From Cepaea nemoralis (taxonomy: Eukaryota > Mollusca > Gastropoda > Stylommatophora > Helicidae): DNA of 64,000 nt. Within the stretch, counting starts at the first letter, position 1. Each line of letters starts with the position of its first letter. Positions 23,226-35,565 of this stretch are shown in pieces. The notes under the pieces are model-generated. The model searched no databases. It was not told the origin of the DNA and saw nothing but the letters and a program-made list of their open reading frames with translations. The stretch covers positions 310,001-374,000 of the forward strand of contig JACEFZ010014585.1 of the NCBI GenBank assembly GCA_014155875.1. Reading direction: 5' to 3'. The position numbers were made by a program, and so were the translations under genes.

Positions 23226-24431
23226 TCTCTTTATTGTTTCCAAACGGAATGTTTCATGCTAGAAATGTAATTGTTAATTTGTGTATAATTTTATTGTTGA
23301 AATTTTATTTTTTTCATTCAACGATAGTGACTTATTACATAAGATACATTTAATTTTCTGAAATACAGCTGTTGTTTGCATAGGGGACAGGCGAATATCT
23401 CTAGTAGGTTGGGGATGTAAAATGACAACGTGAGATATTGTTTCCCATTTTTGATCACGATAACATCGACACCAGGACTGGTAAGACAGTTACAACAACG
23501 AATAGGTTAGCAAAATGAGTCCGGGAGAACAGAATGCTTACTGTCAGACCAAAATTACTTGTCTATCCGCCATGAGTCCTTAGTATGTTTATGGCAGTGA
23601 AGCCTGGTCACCCTACTCACTCTACGCTTTAACACACATTGCCAACTGTGCTGTGTGCGAGGGATATTAAGTGCTGTGACAAATCAAACCATAGAGCAGT
23701 ATTTGAAAGAGCCGGCTGTATAACACGTTGATCCATGTTCAGTCTTCGTAGACCTAGATGGACACATAGAGAGGTAATGAAAGTAGTCGATGCGCGATTT
23801 GAGACGTGTAACATCGCTGGTTAGGCCAGCTGACACGTGCCATGTCATGTTACATGAGTCGCCTAAGGTCGAGCTGGGACAGTTTGTTGTGTTCGTATGT
23901 AGAATTATACATCTGCTATCATGCACTAGCCTCTCGCTGATGTATGAGCCACTAGTTGTTAGGTAAAAGAATGTCTTCCTCGACTGGTGTCGGTGGTGAA
24001 GCGTGACAATGAGCAGCCAAGTTGTAAAACATGTATAGGTCTTGAAAATGAGTTCCTGGAGAAAGATGTAAAGTCCGTGTAGACACATAGAGAGGTAATG
24101 AAAGTGTCGATGCGCAATTTGAGTCGTGTAACGTTGTTGTTTATGACATTTGACACATACCATATCATGTTACCTGAGTCGCCTAAGATCGAGTTGGGAC
24201 AGTTTTGTTGTGTTCGTGTGTAGACTTATACATCTGCTATCATGTGGTATACACTTGTTGGTGTATGAGCCACTAGTTGTTAGGTAAAAGACATGTCTTC
24301 CTCGACTGGTGTCGTGATTACACCTCTCCACTATGATTATGAGCAAGGCTTTAGTCGGACAATGTGATGACTTGGTTATAGTTGTGTATGGTACAGTCGA
24401 AACTGCCTTATATTGTATTGAGGTCGGGATG
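23226..24431. repeat. Loop of element 1: unique stretch and shared modules
   Basis: 23226-23735 is unlike anything else in the window. From 23735 two head-to-tail units (23735-24000 and 24070-24390) carry AATGAAAGT...TCGATGCGCGATTTG, GACACGTGCCATGTCATGTT, GTGTATGAGCCACTAGTTGT and GACTTGGTTATAGTTGTGTA. The second unit aligns with 51480-51780 in element 2, which ties the two elements together. Confidence 0.85.
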
Positions 24432-24840
24432 GTTATGGGGCTTCGGGGTCTCCAGGTCTGGTGTCCGCCTCGAGTGCTGGAGGTCCCGGGTTCAGGCCCC
24501 GGCGAGGACCAGGATTTATTTAAAAAATCCACCGGGACTTCCAGTAATTTCCCCTGGTCTCTAGGTAGTGAGATCGGACGCCCGTGTGTATTGTTGCGCA
24601 CGTAACAAATCCCTTGGCAGTTGGAAATCGAAAAAGAGTAGCCTAACGGCGCTGCCCGGGCAAAATTTCGAGTTAAAAATCTACCCAAGTATTTCAGGAT
24701 CCTCGGCGGTGCTACGGAGTTCATGCACTGAGCTGAGTTTCTCCAGACTCAGGTTTGAGTTAGGAGGAGAACGGAGCACTTATGGGTTGCAACCGTGTGC
24801 CGTGATGTTGATCCATAAACTAAACTAAACTAAACTAAAC
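24432..24840 (+). mobile_element. SINE family C with AAACT tail and target duplication
   Basis: The insert begins after TGAGGTCGGGATG (24419-24431) and is followed by the same 13-mer at 24841-24853. A B-box-like CCGGGTTCAGGCCCC sits near 24487 and the 3' end is (CTAAA) repeated four to five times. The structure is that of a young, full-length tRNA-derived SINE mobilised by a LINE. The 3' body resembles 59130-59190. Confidence 0.88.
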
Positions 24841-24893
24841 TGAGGTCGGGATGTTCTGTGGTGTTACTTGGTGGACCATCCTAACGGATATAG

Positions 24894-24896
<3 letters not shown>

Positions 24897-24974
<78 letters not shown>
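24897..24974. repeat. (GA)n microsatellite in element 1 loop
   Basis: An uninterrupted GA run followed by GGGAGAGGG variants to about 24995. It produces false reading frames on both strands. Confidence 0.95.
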
Positions 24975-24984
<10 letters not shown>

Positions 24985-24995
24985 AGAGAGAAAGA

Positions 24996-25343
24996 GATCA
25001 TTTGAGCCTTCAGCTGCAATGTTGACGCTGTCGTGGAATAACTCCCATACATCGTGACCCTCGTGAGTTAGCGCCCCTACTCCTATAGTGGTCTTGGAAA
25101 CAGGTTTCTGGGTAACGACGCATAGATCCGTATGGACAGGTAGAGAGATAATGAAAGTGTCGATGCGCGATTCGAAACATGATAACGGCGTTGGTTATGA
25201 CAGTTGACACGTGACATGTCATGTTACATGAGTTTGTCTAAGGTCGAGATGAGCTTCTGGAGAAAGAGGTAAAGTCCATATAGACACATCGAGATGTAAT
25301 GAACGCGTCGATGCGTGATTTCAGGCGTGTAACATCACTGGTT
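24996..25343. repeat. Loop modules related to element 2
   Basis: 25010-25075 (ATGTTGACG...GAATAACTCCCATACATCGTGACC...GTGAGTTAGCGCCCC) aligns with 51914-51972 of element 2 (CATGTTGACG...GAATCACTCCCGTACAT...). Then two further partial module units follow (25120-25240 and 25250-25343). Confidence 0.75.
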
Positions 25344-26376
25344 GAATATGGGCTTTCCATCACATGTAGTACATCTCATAAAAATGCTATATCATATCTA
25401 GACCAAAAAGCAGCAGTTAGAATAGATGGCGAGACATCAGATTGGTTTGACATCAAGTAAGGAGTCCGTCAGGGCTGCGTGCTGTCACCCTATTTGTTTA
25501 ACCTGTACGCCGAAAATGTAATGAGAAATGTAAGAGATGATATAAACACGGAGCCATATGATGCCCTAAATATCGGCGGTCATGACATACCAGAGATTTG
25601 ATATGCTGATGATACAGTATTACTATCCACAACACAGAATGGCATAGAAAACCTAATAGCCTCAACACAATTGAATAGTGAAAATCACAACTTATATCTT
25701 AACATAGCAAAAACTAAGATAATGCATACAGATAAAACTACAATGGAGAAAGAAATATACATTAATGGGAGAAAATTGGAGGTGGTGGAAAATTTTGAAT
25801 ATCTTGGGTCATTGATTACCAATAATGGTGACACAATGAAAGAAATTAAACGGCGACTATCCATTGCTCTTCAAAGACTAAAACAGATGAATAAATTATG
25901 GAGTGGGACAGACAGAACTACAAAAATTAGATTTTTAAGAGCATGCATCTTTCCCATTGCAACATACGCCTGTGAGACATGGACACTTACTAAACAAGCT
26001 GAACAGCGCATACATGCCTTTGAATATAAATGTTATAGACGAGTTCTAAGAATATCTTGGGTAAAGACAAGAACAAATGCATCCATACTTCAAAAGTTGA
26101 ATATTCAGGAGGGATGGCTATTAAAGACGATAAAACAAAGAAAATAAATATTTTGGTCACTTGAAACGTCACGACAGTGTGGAGAGAACAATAATGGAAG
26201 GGTATATGCCTGGGAAGAGAGGAAGAGGAAGGCCAAAGAGAAGATGGGTGCAGGATGTGGCGGATGATCTCCAGATGGGTGTATCAGACGCAGGACATCT
26301 TGCTTGTGATCGAGAAGTTTTCCGGAAGGTTGTTATGGAAGCGAGGTTCTGCAAAGGACATGCTACTGAATGAATG
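25344..26376 (+). pseudogene. RTE-like LINE, 5'-truncated insertion with target duplication
   Basis: AACATCACTGGTT flanks both sides (25331-25343 and 26377-26389). The sister module at 23820-23835 has the uninterrupted site. Coding starts inside the reverse transcriptase: GVRQGCVLSPYLFNLYAE, then YADDTVLLS (catalytic), FEYLGSLITNNG, ACIFPIATYACETWT and YRRVLRISW. A frame break follows, and the GRGRPKRRWVQDVADD terminus ends in TGAATGAATG. Stops occur just before GVRQG and just before YADD, so it is inactive. The 5' truncation is typical of incomplete reverse transcription. Confidence 0.92.
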
Positions 26377-26934
26377 AACATCACTGGTTAGGTCAGCTGA
26401 CACGTGCCATGTCATGTTACATGAGTCGCCTAAGGTCGAGATGAGATAGTTTGTTGTGTTCGTATGTAGAATTATACATCTGCTAGGTTGTGCTATACAC
26501 TCGTTGGTGTATGAGCCAGTAGTTGTTAGGTAAAAGAATGTCTTCCTCGACTGGTGTCGGTGATGAAGCGTGACACTGAGCACAGCACACAAGTCGTAAA
26601 ACATTCCTTGGTCTTGAAAATGAGTTTCTAGAGAAAGATGTAAAGTCCGTATAGACACATAGAGAGGTAATGAAAGTGTCGATGCCCGATTTGAGACGTG
26701 ATAACGGCGCTGGTTAGGACAGTTAACACGTGACATGTCATGTTACATGAGTCGTCTAAGGTCGAGTTGGGCCAGTTTTGTTGTGTTCGTGTGTAGACTT
26801 ATACATCTGTTATCATGTGGTTTACACTCGTTGATGTATGAGCCACTAACTGTTAGGTAAAAGATATGTCTTCCTCGACTGATGTCGTGATTACACCTCT
26901 CCTCTATGATTATGAGCAAGGTTTAGTCGGACTA
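26377..26934. repeat. Loop module units leading into right arm of element 1
   Basis: Two more head-to-tail module units occur here (26390-26620 and 26640-26934). From 26745 onward the sequence is the reverse complement of 23225 down to 23045, so the right inverted arm starts here. Confidence 0.85.
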
Positions 26935-28380
26935 AAATCGTCACAGGTTTGCAGTGCTTCTGGCAATGACCTAAGGTACCTTGTTAATGTCTGAGTGGTA
27001 TTCTGTGATAGTGCGCTAATTTTTAGAGCCAAAAACATGTCCGGAGCTTGATTCATATGACTATGCCCGGGGCTTGCCTCGCATGATTTCGATTTCATGT
27101 CACATGTTTGTAATGCGTCTGGGATTGACCTAAAGTACCTTGCTAATGTCTGAGTGGTATTCTGTGATACTATGCTAATTTGTAGAGCTAGAGACATGTC
27201 CGGAGCTTGATTCGCATGAGATGCCCGGGGCTTGCCTCGCATGATTTCGATTTATCGTCACAGGTTTGTATTGCGGTTAGTAATGGCCTAATGTACCTTG
27301 TTAATGTCTGAGTGGTATTCTGCTGTAATATGCTACTTTTTAGAGCTAGAGACATGTCCGGAGCTTGATTCGCAATACATTCACAGTGCTTGCCTCGCAT
27401 ATTTTAGATTTATCGTCACATGATTGTAATGCGTCTGGGATTGACCTAAAGTACCTTGATAATGTGTGAGTGGTATTCTGCGATAGTACACTAATTTGTA
27501 GAGCTAGACGACATGTCCGGAGATTGAATCGCATGAGATGCCCGGTGCTTGCCTCGCATGCTTTAGATTTATCGTCACAGGTTTGTATTGCATCTGGATT
27601 AACCTAAGGTACCTTGTTAATGTTTGAGTGGTATTCTGTGATAGTGCGCTCATTTCTAGAGCTAAAGACATGTCCGGAGCTTGATTCGCATGACATGCCC
27701 GGGGCTTGTATCGCTGATGCAGTTTTACCGCTTTTTGTGAGATTACTGCAAACTAAAGCATAGTTATCACCATCCACACATACCGACAGGTTTTGCCTTT
27801 TGAGATGTATAATTTCTGACAATATTTGTTGATTTTTCTGTTCATATTTACGCGCCTTTCATGTGAATACTTCCTTGGCGCCCAAGTAGTTATAAACATA
27901 TTTCAGGTGAACGCCGATATTTACATACGCGCACGCGCTTGCCTCGTTGATGCCGTTTTTTACCGCTTTTGTGCGATTACTGCAAACTAAATCATATTTG
28001 TCATCAGCCACGCATACCGACAGGTTTTGCCCTTCGAGCTGTACAATTTTTGACAATATTTGTTTATTTTTCTGGTCATATTTACGCACCTTTCATGTGA
28101 ATACTTCAATGGCACCCAAGCAGTTATAAACATATTTCAGGTGAAAGCCGATATTTACATATTTTTCTACGCGCACGCGCTTGCCTCGCTGATGCAGTGT
28201 TTTACCGCTTTTGTGTGATTACTGCAAAACTAAAGCATATTTGTCACCATCCACGCATACCGACAGGTTTTGCCTTTCGAGATGTACAATTTTTGACATA
28301 AATTGTAGTGTATGTTACCATTTACGCAGCTGTTTCATGAGATTACTTCATTGGCACCCAAGCAAAGTGCCTCAGATTAT
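26935..28380. repeat. Right-arm tandem repeats of element 1
   Basis: 26935-27725 holds about five 158-bp units and 27725-28380 three roughly 230-bp units. Both are inverted relative to the left arm. Divergence between arms is mostly point changes plus loss or gain of whole units. Confidence 0.9.
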
Positions 28381-28854
28381 TTTTTTTATAAATATTGTGA
28401 TGTGCTCACGCGATTCAGCGCCATTTAAAACCACTATATTCAAAAGTTCACTATTATACGTTAATCGGTTACTGTGATATTACAGTAAGCGCAGATGACA
28501 CGCCACATGTTTTGTCAGTATCAAGGGGACACAAATATTTCCAAAATACGCATGGGAAATAACTAGAGTTCCTTCTAAAAATATTATTTTAATGATTAAT
28601 TTGGAGATTTCACTGATTATGTTACGTTAATTGAATGTGCACTATTGAGACTGGTCTCTTGTGGTACGGTCTCTAGAATTAATCACTATCTATATGGTAT
28701 TTCGTGTTTATTAATTGTGGCAATATACCCATATATAGAATTATTAGCCGTAATCTGGCTTCAGACATTTTTCCTAAGGCTGACAATGCCCAAGCTATTT
28801 TTTGGGTCAGATCAAATTGTAGTTTGTACTACGATCGGGACCTCGTGGCTCGCC

Positions 28855-28868
28855 ATTCTCCATTTTCC
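28855..28868. other. Left target duplication of the Tx1-like LINE
   Basis: ATTCTCCATTTTCC here recurs at 37273-37286 after a poly(A) run. The intact left arm of element 1 carries one copy (ATTCTCAATTTTCC, inverted) with no insert, confirming the junction. Confidence 0.95.
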
Positions 28869-28870
28869 AG

Positions 28871-31800
28871 AATGGTAGAATTTCCGCAGTTCAAGTTAAA
28901 AACGACACACACTCCTTTGTCATAGTCAACATACACGCACCACCTAACTACAATTATCAACCTCTTTTTTATGAACATTTAGACGACTTACTAACACAGA
29001 CATATAGAGGACAAAATATTGTTCTTGCCGGTGATTACAATTGTGTTCTTGAAGATTTAGACTTGGTGGGTGGGGAGGTGAAAAAACAGCTGAGGAGAGC
29101 CGGCAGGGACAGCTTACATCAACTTGACACACTACGAAATATCATCGACACACACAACCTCACAGACGCATTCAGGCATACACACCCCGACAGTAGAGAA
29201 ACGACATACACAAACAAAACACACAACAGATCATCTAGATTAGACCGGATTTATACGCCCGCAACACATCACATCATACAAACCAAACACCTACGAGAAA
29301 CTTTAGATTACACAGACCACAAAGCAATACTAGCACACATCAGCACAAACAGCACAAACAGCACAAACACGCAGCCAAACAAAAGGTCACCTCACTGGAA
29401 GTACAATAATTCACTATTGGAACACTCAGAATATGTAAAATATATGACACAGCTCATACACACGTACACAGACAATATACCGACTGAGAACATCACACAA
29501 TACTGGGACTTATTGAAAAACACCATACGAAGCAGAACACAACATCTAGCAACCATGATCCACAAAGACAGACTAAGACAGGAGCGCATCATACAGACAG
29601 CCATACGACTAACAAAACAAACAGACAGAGATGCACATCACTTACACACATTAGAAGCACAACTAGAAGAACACCAACAACACAGATATCTGGGTGCTCT
29701 TCTCAGAACAAAACTCAACACAATTACACAAGAGACAGCTACGAGGCAATATTTGGCAATAGAACAGAATGTACAACGTAACAGACAAACAAGCAAAATA
29801 TCAGACATGCAAGGAAATATGCAAACAGAAACACCACACATAGAAACTGCTTTCCAACAACACTACACACAACTATTCACAGCAGAGACAGGCGACACAC
29901 AGATACAAGACAACTTCTTACAGTACACAAAGAAATTATCTGACACAGACAAAGACACACTGGACACAGAACTGACACTGACAGACATAACACAGGCACT
30001 AAGCACACTAAACAAAGACAAAACTCCAGGACCAGACGGTTTGACAGTAGAATTCTACCAACACTTCTTTCCTATTCTAGGCAACCTTCTCCTCAAAGTC
30101 TATCAGGAAGCCTTTGACAAAAAACATCTTCCAGACAGCTGCAACATGTCTTACATTACACTCATATGCAAGGATAAAACTGACAAAACACAACTGAAGA
30201 ACTACAGACCAATTTCCTTACTCAACACAGACTACAAGATACTCGCCAAATCACTCACCAACAAACTTAAACCTTTCATGCCAACACTAATACACCCAGA
30301 CCAACAGTGCAGTGTAAAAGACAGAAATATACACAACCACACACACCTCATTAGAGACATTATTAACTACACCCATGGAAAAGACTGTCCATCCTCCATC
30401 TTATCCTTGGATCAAGAGAAGGCCTTCGACATAATTTCCCACACTTACCTACATAGGACACTAGAACACTGTAACATAGGAGAGTACTACAGGCAGTGGA
30501 TACAGATCTTGTACAAAAATCCTGAGAGCAGAGTGTTGGTGAACCATTCACTGACAGCTAGCTTCAGGCTCACGAGATCTGTAAGACAAGGATGTCCCTT
30601 ATCACCACTCCTGTATGTGCTCACTCTAGAACCTTTATTAGAGAAGATAAGGCAAGACACTAGTATTAAAGGAACCTTCCTGCACGGGATAGGAGAGCAG
30701 AAGCTCATCGCCTATGCAGATGACACTGCCTTCTTTCCCACCAGCAACACATCAATAAGGAATATACTCCACACCTTTACCCATTTTGGAAAAGGCAGTG
30801 GAGCCAAAATTAATGCACAGAAATCACAGATAATGGGCCTGGGAAAGTGGAAACAAAAGGCTGATTTCCCTCCAGATCTGAAACACATAGACACCATGAA
30901 GCTGTATGGGATAAAATTTCCATGCGATCCCACAGAAACACACAGACAGACATGACACGCACTGACCGAACAGATCACAGACATGTTACACAGGTATAGG
31001 TACAAGACATCCACAATATTTGGTAGAAGCACAATAGTCAACACATACATATTACCCAAAATAATATATTTAGCGACAGTACTGGACCCTCCTAAACAGA
31101 CCGTCACAAACATAAACAAACAAATCAGACGCTTCATCTTCACCAACACGATACACAGCATTAAACACAAAACTCTCATACAAGACAGGAAACAAGGCGA
31201 GATTTCACTACAGAACATCCAGACAAAAATACTGTCACTTAGAATATCAGTCACATAGGTAAAATCATCAGACACCCAGAACAGTACAGACTAGCACTAT
31301 ACTACATAGGCCACAACATCAAACATCTCACACCTCTTAACAATGCAACTGCACACTACCAGGGAAGACTGCCAACATTCTATCAGACATGCATACAGGC
31401 AATAAAAGGACATGAACAGTTAATACAGCAAACAACACACACAATATATAAACATTTAGTTAGAGAACAAACACCATCACTAAGACTTAGGATTAAAAGA
31501 GGACACAAATACTTCATGACTGACTTCACATGCACCTTTTCAAACCTACACAACAAACACATAACACCAAAAGCTAGGGAGATCACATATAGACTGTTAT
31601 ACAGTATGACCCCCACAACACAGGTAGAAGCATACATATCCAAACAATGTCAATTATGTAGAAACAACACACAAGAGACAGAGGAACACATTTATTATAC
31701 ATGTCCAACAATTACTGCCACACGCGCAACACTCAAACACCTCATACAAACACACACAGGCAAACAAACCGACATATATAAAGCAATTTTTCTCAATACT

Positions 31801-31977
31801 ATACCAATGACATCTAAGGACATACATACAAAACTACTTGTAGCACTTTCTTACTACAGACAACTTATATGGACCTGCAGAAATTTTGCCAGATACAAAC
31901 ACCACACATATAACACACATTTAGTTTCCTTTATGTACACACACAAAATATCACAACTCTTTCCAGAGTTGGTATAA
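28871..31977 (+). pseudogene. Tx1/L1-like LINE ORF2: endonuclease, reverse transcriptase, C-terminal zinc knuckle
   Basis: The frame is open from the insertion point to a TGA at 30953-30955. It shows the endonuclease end (VIVNIHAPPNYN, VLAGDYNCVL, SRLDRIY, YTDHKAIL), then RT motifs: DKTPGPDGLTVEFYQ, YRPISLLNTDYKI, SLDQEKAFDIISH, VRQGCPLSPLLYVLTLEPL and the catalytic AYADDTAFF near 30712-30738. After the TGA the same frame continues to 31258, then a frameshift near 31250 leads to a frame ending at 31977 with CQLCRNN ... HIYYTCP, a C-terminal CCHC-like knuckle. One stop and one frameshift mean recent decay. ORF1 and the endonuclease start are missing. Confidence 0.93.
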
Positions 31978-33300
31978 ATGGTATACCAACTCTGGCAATT
32001 TTGGTAATTTTTTGGTAATTTTGGTACACATGAGTGAGAGAAAGAAAGAAGAAACTGTGAGTGAATGATTAAAAAGATCACATATGGTCAAAAGACCAAT
32101 GGAAAATCCCTTATGTAAAGAATAGTGGAAGTATAAATGCTTGTTTTATTTGTTTCAAATGATGGTTTCACCCTTATAGACAAGGGGGAAAAGAAAAAAG
32201 GAGAAAAGAAAATTTAACTCCTCCCATTCCAATGTACTATTTATGGAATGTTTTGCTTTAAATGCACTTGTTGTGCTATACTACCACCACTACTAAGATT
32301 ATCACTTTAGTAAATAAACTCACATATTTGGTATACTATTATCATTATTATTATTATTTAATTATTATTGTTATTATAATGATTATCATCATTATTATTA
32401 TGACTATCTTTATTCTACCTTTACTATCCTTAATATCATTAATGTTATAAGTATTATTGATATCAACATTATTATTTTACAATTTCATCTCCCCCCCCCC
32501 CCCCTCCATCGCTTACAGTTTGTTGCCTTTGCTACTAACCCCACTGGTGGGTTCAAACTTTTGTCCTGCCTGTGCCATCATTACTAGGGTGGTCAGGGGA
32601 GCATTGATGGAATTGAACAATTGGTGGAAGGGTAGAGCGGGAAACAAAAATGTAAAGATTTCCCTTTCTCTTAGTCACCCCCTTTGAATCATGTGAGTGA
32701 GTGTTGAATGAATTAATAAATACAAAAACACATATGGTTATCAAACCAATGATACTGTAAAAATTTATGCAAATACAAATGTTTGGTTAATTTTTATTAA
32801 AAAAAAGAAAGAGAGAGCAAAGAGGAAAATATGAATGAACCCCTACATTTAGGGGGGAAAAAAACAAGGAGGAAAATATAACCCACTCCTTTACTCCAAG
32901 TATTACTAAAAACTGCAGTTTGCATGTGTATGTACCTGCTAGGCTATGTTTAACACCATTACAAAGAAAATCACCCTAGCAAATGGAATCACATATTGTA
33001 AAAATGTTTATCATTTTCATAACTATTATTACCTTTGCTGTTTTTTAAAATTGCTGTTATTACCCTCAGTATGTCTCCTCCTGTCATTATTATTATTATC
33101 ATCATTAGTAATAAACCAAACCCCTTTCCCATGTGCCCCCCTCCCCTTGCTCATGGTTTGTTGCTGCCTTTGTGGATACCCACACCGGTTTGGTTCAAAT
33201 ATTTATCCTGCCTTTACCATCATTGCCCAGAGAGGGGGGGGGGTAATGGCATTGGTGGAGTGAAACCAAATTGGTGAGAGGGTGGCAAGGGAAACAAAAA
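31978..33300 (+). repeat. LINE 3' region: roughly 600-bp tandem units
   Basis: At least three diverged units follow the stop codon (about 32085-32740, 32740-33290, 33290-33850). Each has the same order: AT-rich start, GAGGAAAA purines, AACACCATT...AAAATCA...TAGCAAATGGAATCACA, (ATT)n-like tracts, a C run, TTTGTTGCCTTTG, CCATCATTACC and GGTGG...AGGG. Purines and C runs make false reading frames. Confidence 0.75.
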
Positions 33301-33929
33301 TGTAAAGATTGTAAAAATTTGTGCTAATACTGATGCTTGTTTTACTTTTTACAATAAGTAATTTAAAAAAAAACACACACACACACAAGAGGAAGGGAAA
33401 AAATGAATGAACCCTTACAAATAAGACCCAAAAAAAATAAGCAAGGAGGAAAAGATAACCAACTCCTTTTACTTCTACTATGTTGCAATAAATATGTACC
33501 TACTATGCTATGCTAACACCATTCCTAGGAAAATCATTCTAGCAAATGGAATCACAGTTTTGGAAAGTGGGATCATTATGATAACTATTATCATCATTGC
33601 TGTTACTATCAGTACTGTTATCACCCTCAGTAGGCAAATGTTAGTCACCATTATTATTGATGTATTTGGTTTTAGTTGCATTATTATTATAGTAACCTTT
33701 ATTAATATATAACCTCATCTCCCATGAGACCCCCCCCCCCCTTCCCTCACTCATGGTTTGCTTGTTGCCTTTGCTGACACCCTCACCCTTTGGTTCCAAA
33801 AATTATCCTGCCTTTACCATCATTACCCATTAGTGTAGTGGGTCAAATGGGTGAGAGTGGGACTATCACTATTTTCATTGCGTACTTATCATTGCATTTA
33901 TTAGCATTGCTGTTATCACCCTTAGTAGT

Positions 33930-34304
33930 TTTATTCCTTGTCATTATTATTGTAGATGCATTTCATGTAAACACCATTTATAGGATAAGCATTTTAGCAA
34001 ATGGAATCACATGTTTAACTATTATTATCATTGCTGTTTATTATCATTGCTGTTATTGTTATCACCCTTAGCAGTTTTACTCTTTGTCATTATTATTATA
34101 GATGTATTTCATGTAAACACCATTCCTAAGAAAATCATTTTAGCAAATGGAAGCACATGTTTAACCATTATTATCATTGCTGTTACTGTTATCACCCTTA
34201 GCAGTTTTATTCCTTGTCACTATTATTATAGATGTATTTCATGTAAACATCATTCCTAAGATAATCATTTTAGCAAATGGAATCACAGGTTTAACTATTA
34301 TTAT
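33930..34304 (+). repeat. 130-bp subrepeats in LINE 3' region
   Basis: Three to four copies of a unit with ATTTCATGTAAACACCATT, ATTTTAGCAAATGGAA and TGTTATCACCCTTAGCAG occur in tandem. The same array recurs at 36370-36720. Confidence 0.85.
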
Positions 34305-35565
34305 TGTAACAAGCTACGTGGAGGGTCCCAAATAGCCCGGTCACAATGTTTAATTAATCTTCTATAGCCCTGGCTGGAATAGGTCTTTACCTGCCAACCC
34401 TCCTCCGTTTTCCCTGGACTCACTGTCACGCTTCCTTTCGACCTAGGGACCTATTTCCTGCAGTGTTCTTCTGGCCGACACATAAATAACATGGCAGTCG
34501 TCAGAACAACTTGGAAGTAATTTTATTAACCTAATCAAGAACAGCACAGGAACACATAAAGGCAGATAAACAGATAGATCTACACAGACACTACACTGGT
34601 AAAGTTTTGACACAGAGCCTCCAGTCACCACAGTCACAGATCCAGCTTCAGATACTGTCTGATTTGTCCAGATATATCTCACCAAAGATGTCAGAATCTC
34701 CTTCCTTCTCCAGCAACTGGTTGTAGATTCCACAGGCTTTTGTAGAATCCAAGCGACTGGTGTGTTGAGGACTTCTGTTCATTGCCACATGAATTAATTC
34801 GGCCCCAGGTCTTCACTGACCTATGAAAAGCTTTGCGGTTGCAGATACGGTGAGGTGTTCGTGGAGGGATAATGGATGGGTGCCTTTTAATGTCTGGTAT
34901 AAAATGAGTATGCAAGAAAATCACTCTTAGGCTCCCTCCAGACAACAACTGCTCTCAGGCGTATGTTGTTGAAAAAAAAACTGGCAATGCACCAGTCATG
35001 CAAAATGTCCTTGCCTCAAGACCTGCACCTTGTCTCCGTTTCAGAGTTAAACACACCAAACCCTGAGTTGGCCTCGTCGGACATATTGGCGTTAGCCTAG
35101 AAGCACTGGTGATAATGTCCGTTAGAAGACATATTCACTTCTCATATAAGAGGACCCTGGAGATGACAAACAAAACCTGAGCGACTGGGCTGACTCATGT
35201 ATCACACAAATACACTATAATTAATACCTGAATGACTGGGCCTGACCTGTCAGGTGGCCCCTGGATTGACCACGTCCGGGCTTGAGGAGACCTCCAGCTG
35301 GACGAAGTCCTGTTGTCTTTTTGCCCACACGACACACTCTCCACATTCATACCAAGCCTTTATTATGATTTGGCACAATCATTTCCATGCTTCCCTCTCA
35401 CTTGCAAATCATGCCTTTCTCACCCGCAAGATCTTGTGGTGTGGTGCGCCGAGTAAGCTTTGTGTTTCTCCCCCTTAACTAATAGTATAGTATTGGGGTT
35501 GTATGGCACGCAGTGTAGTTCCCCCATTCCCCGCAAGACTAGGAAAGAAGATACTACCCCTCCCG
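34305..35565. other. Unique 1.26-kb segment between duplicated LINE 3' copies
   Basis: This stretch begins TGTAACAAGCTACGTGG, a start reminiscent of a retroviral-type LTR, and is unlike the surrounding tandem units. Sequence to the right resumes at the equivalent of 33150, not 34305, so it is not a simple insertion. No pol-type coding, primer-binding site or target duplication could be confirmed. Frames are short on both strands. Confidence 0.4.
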
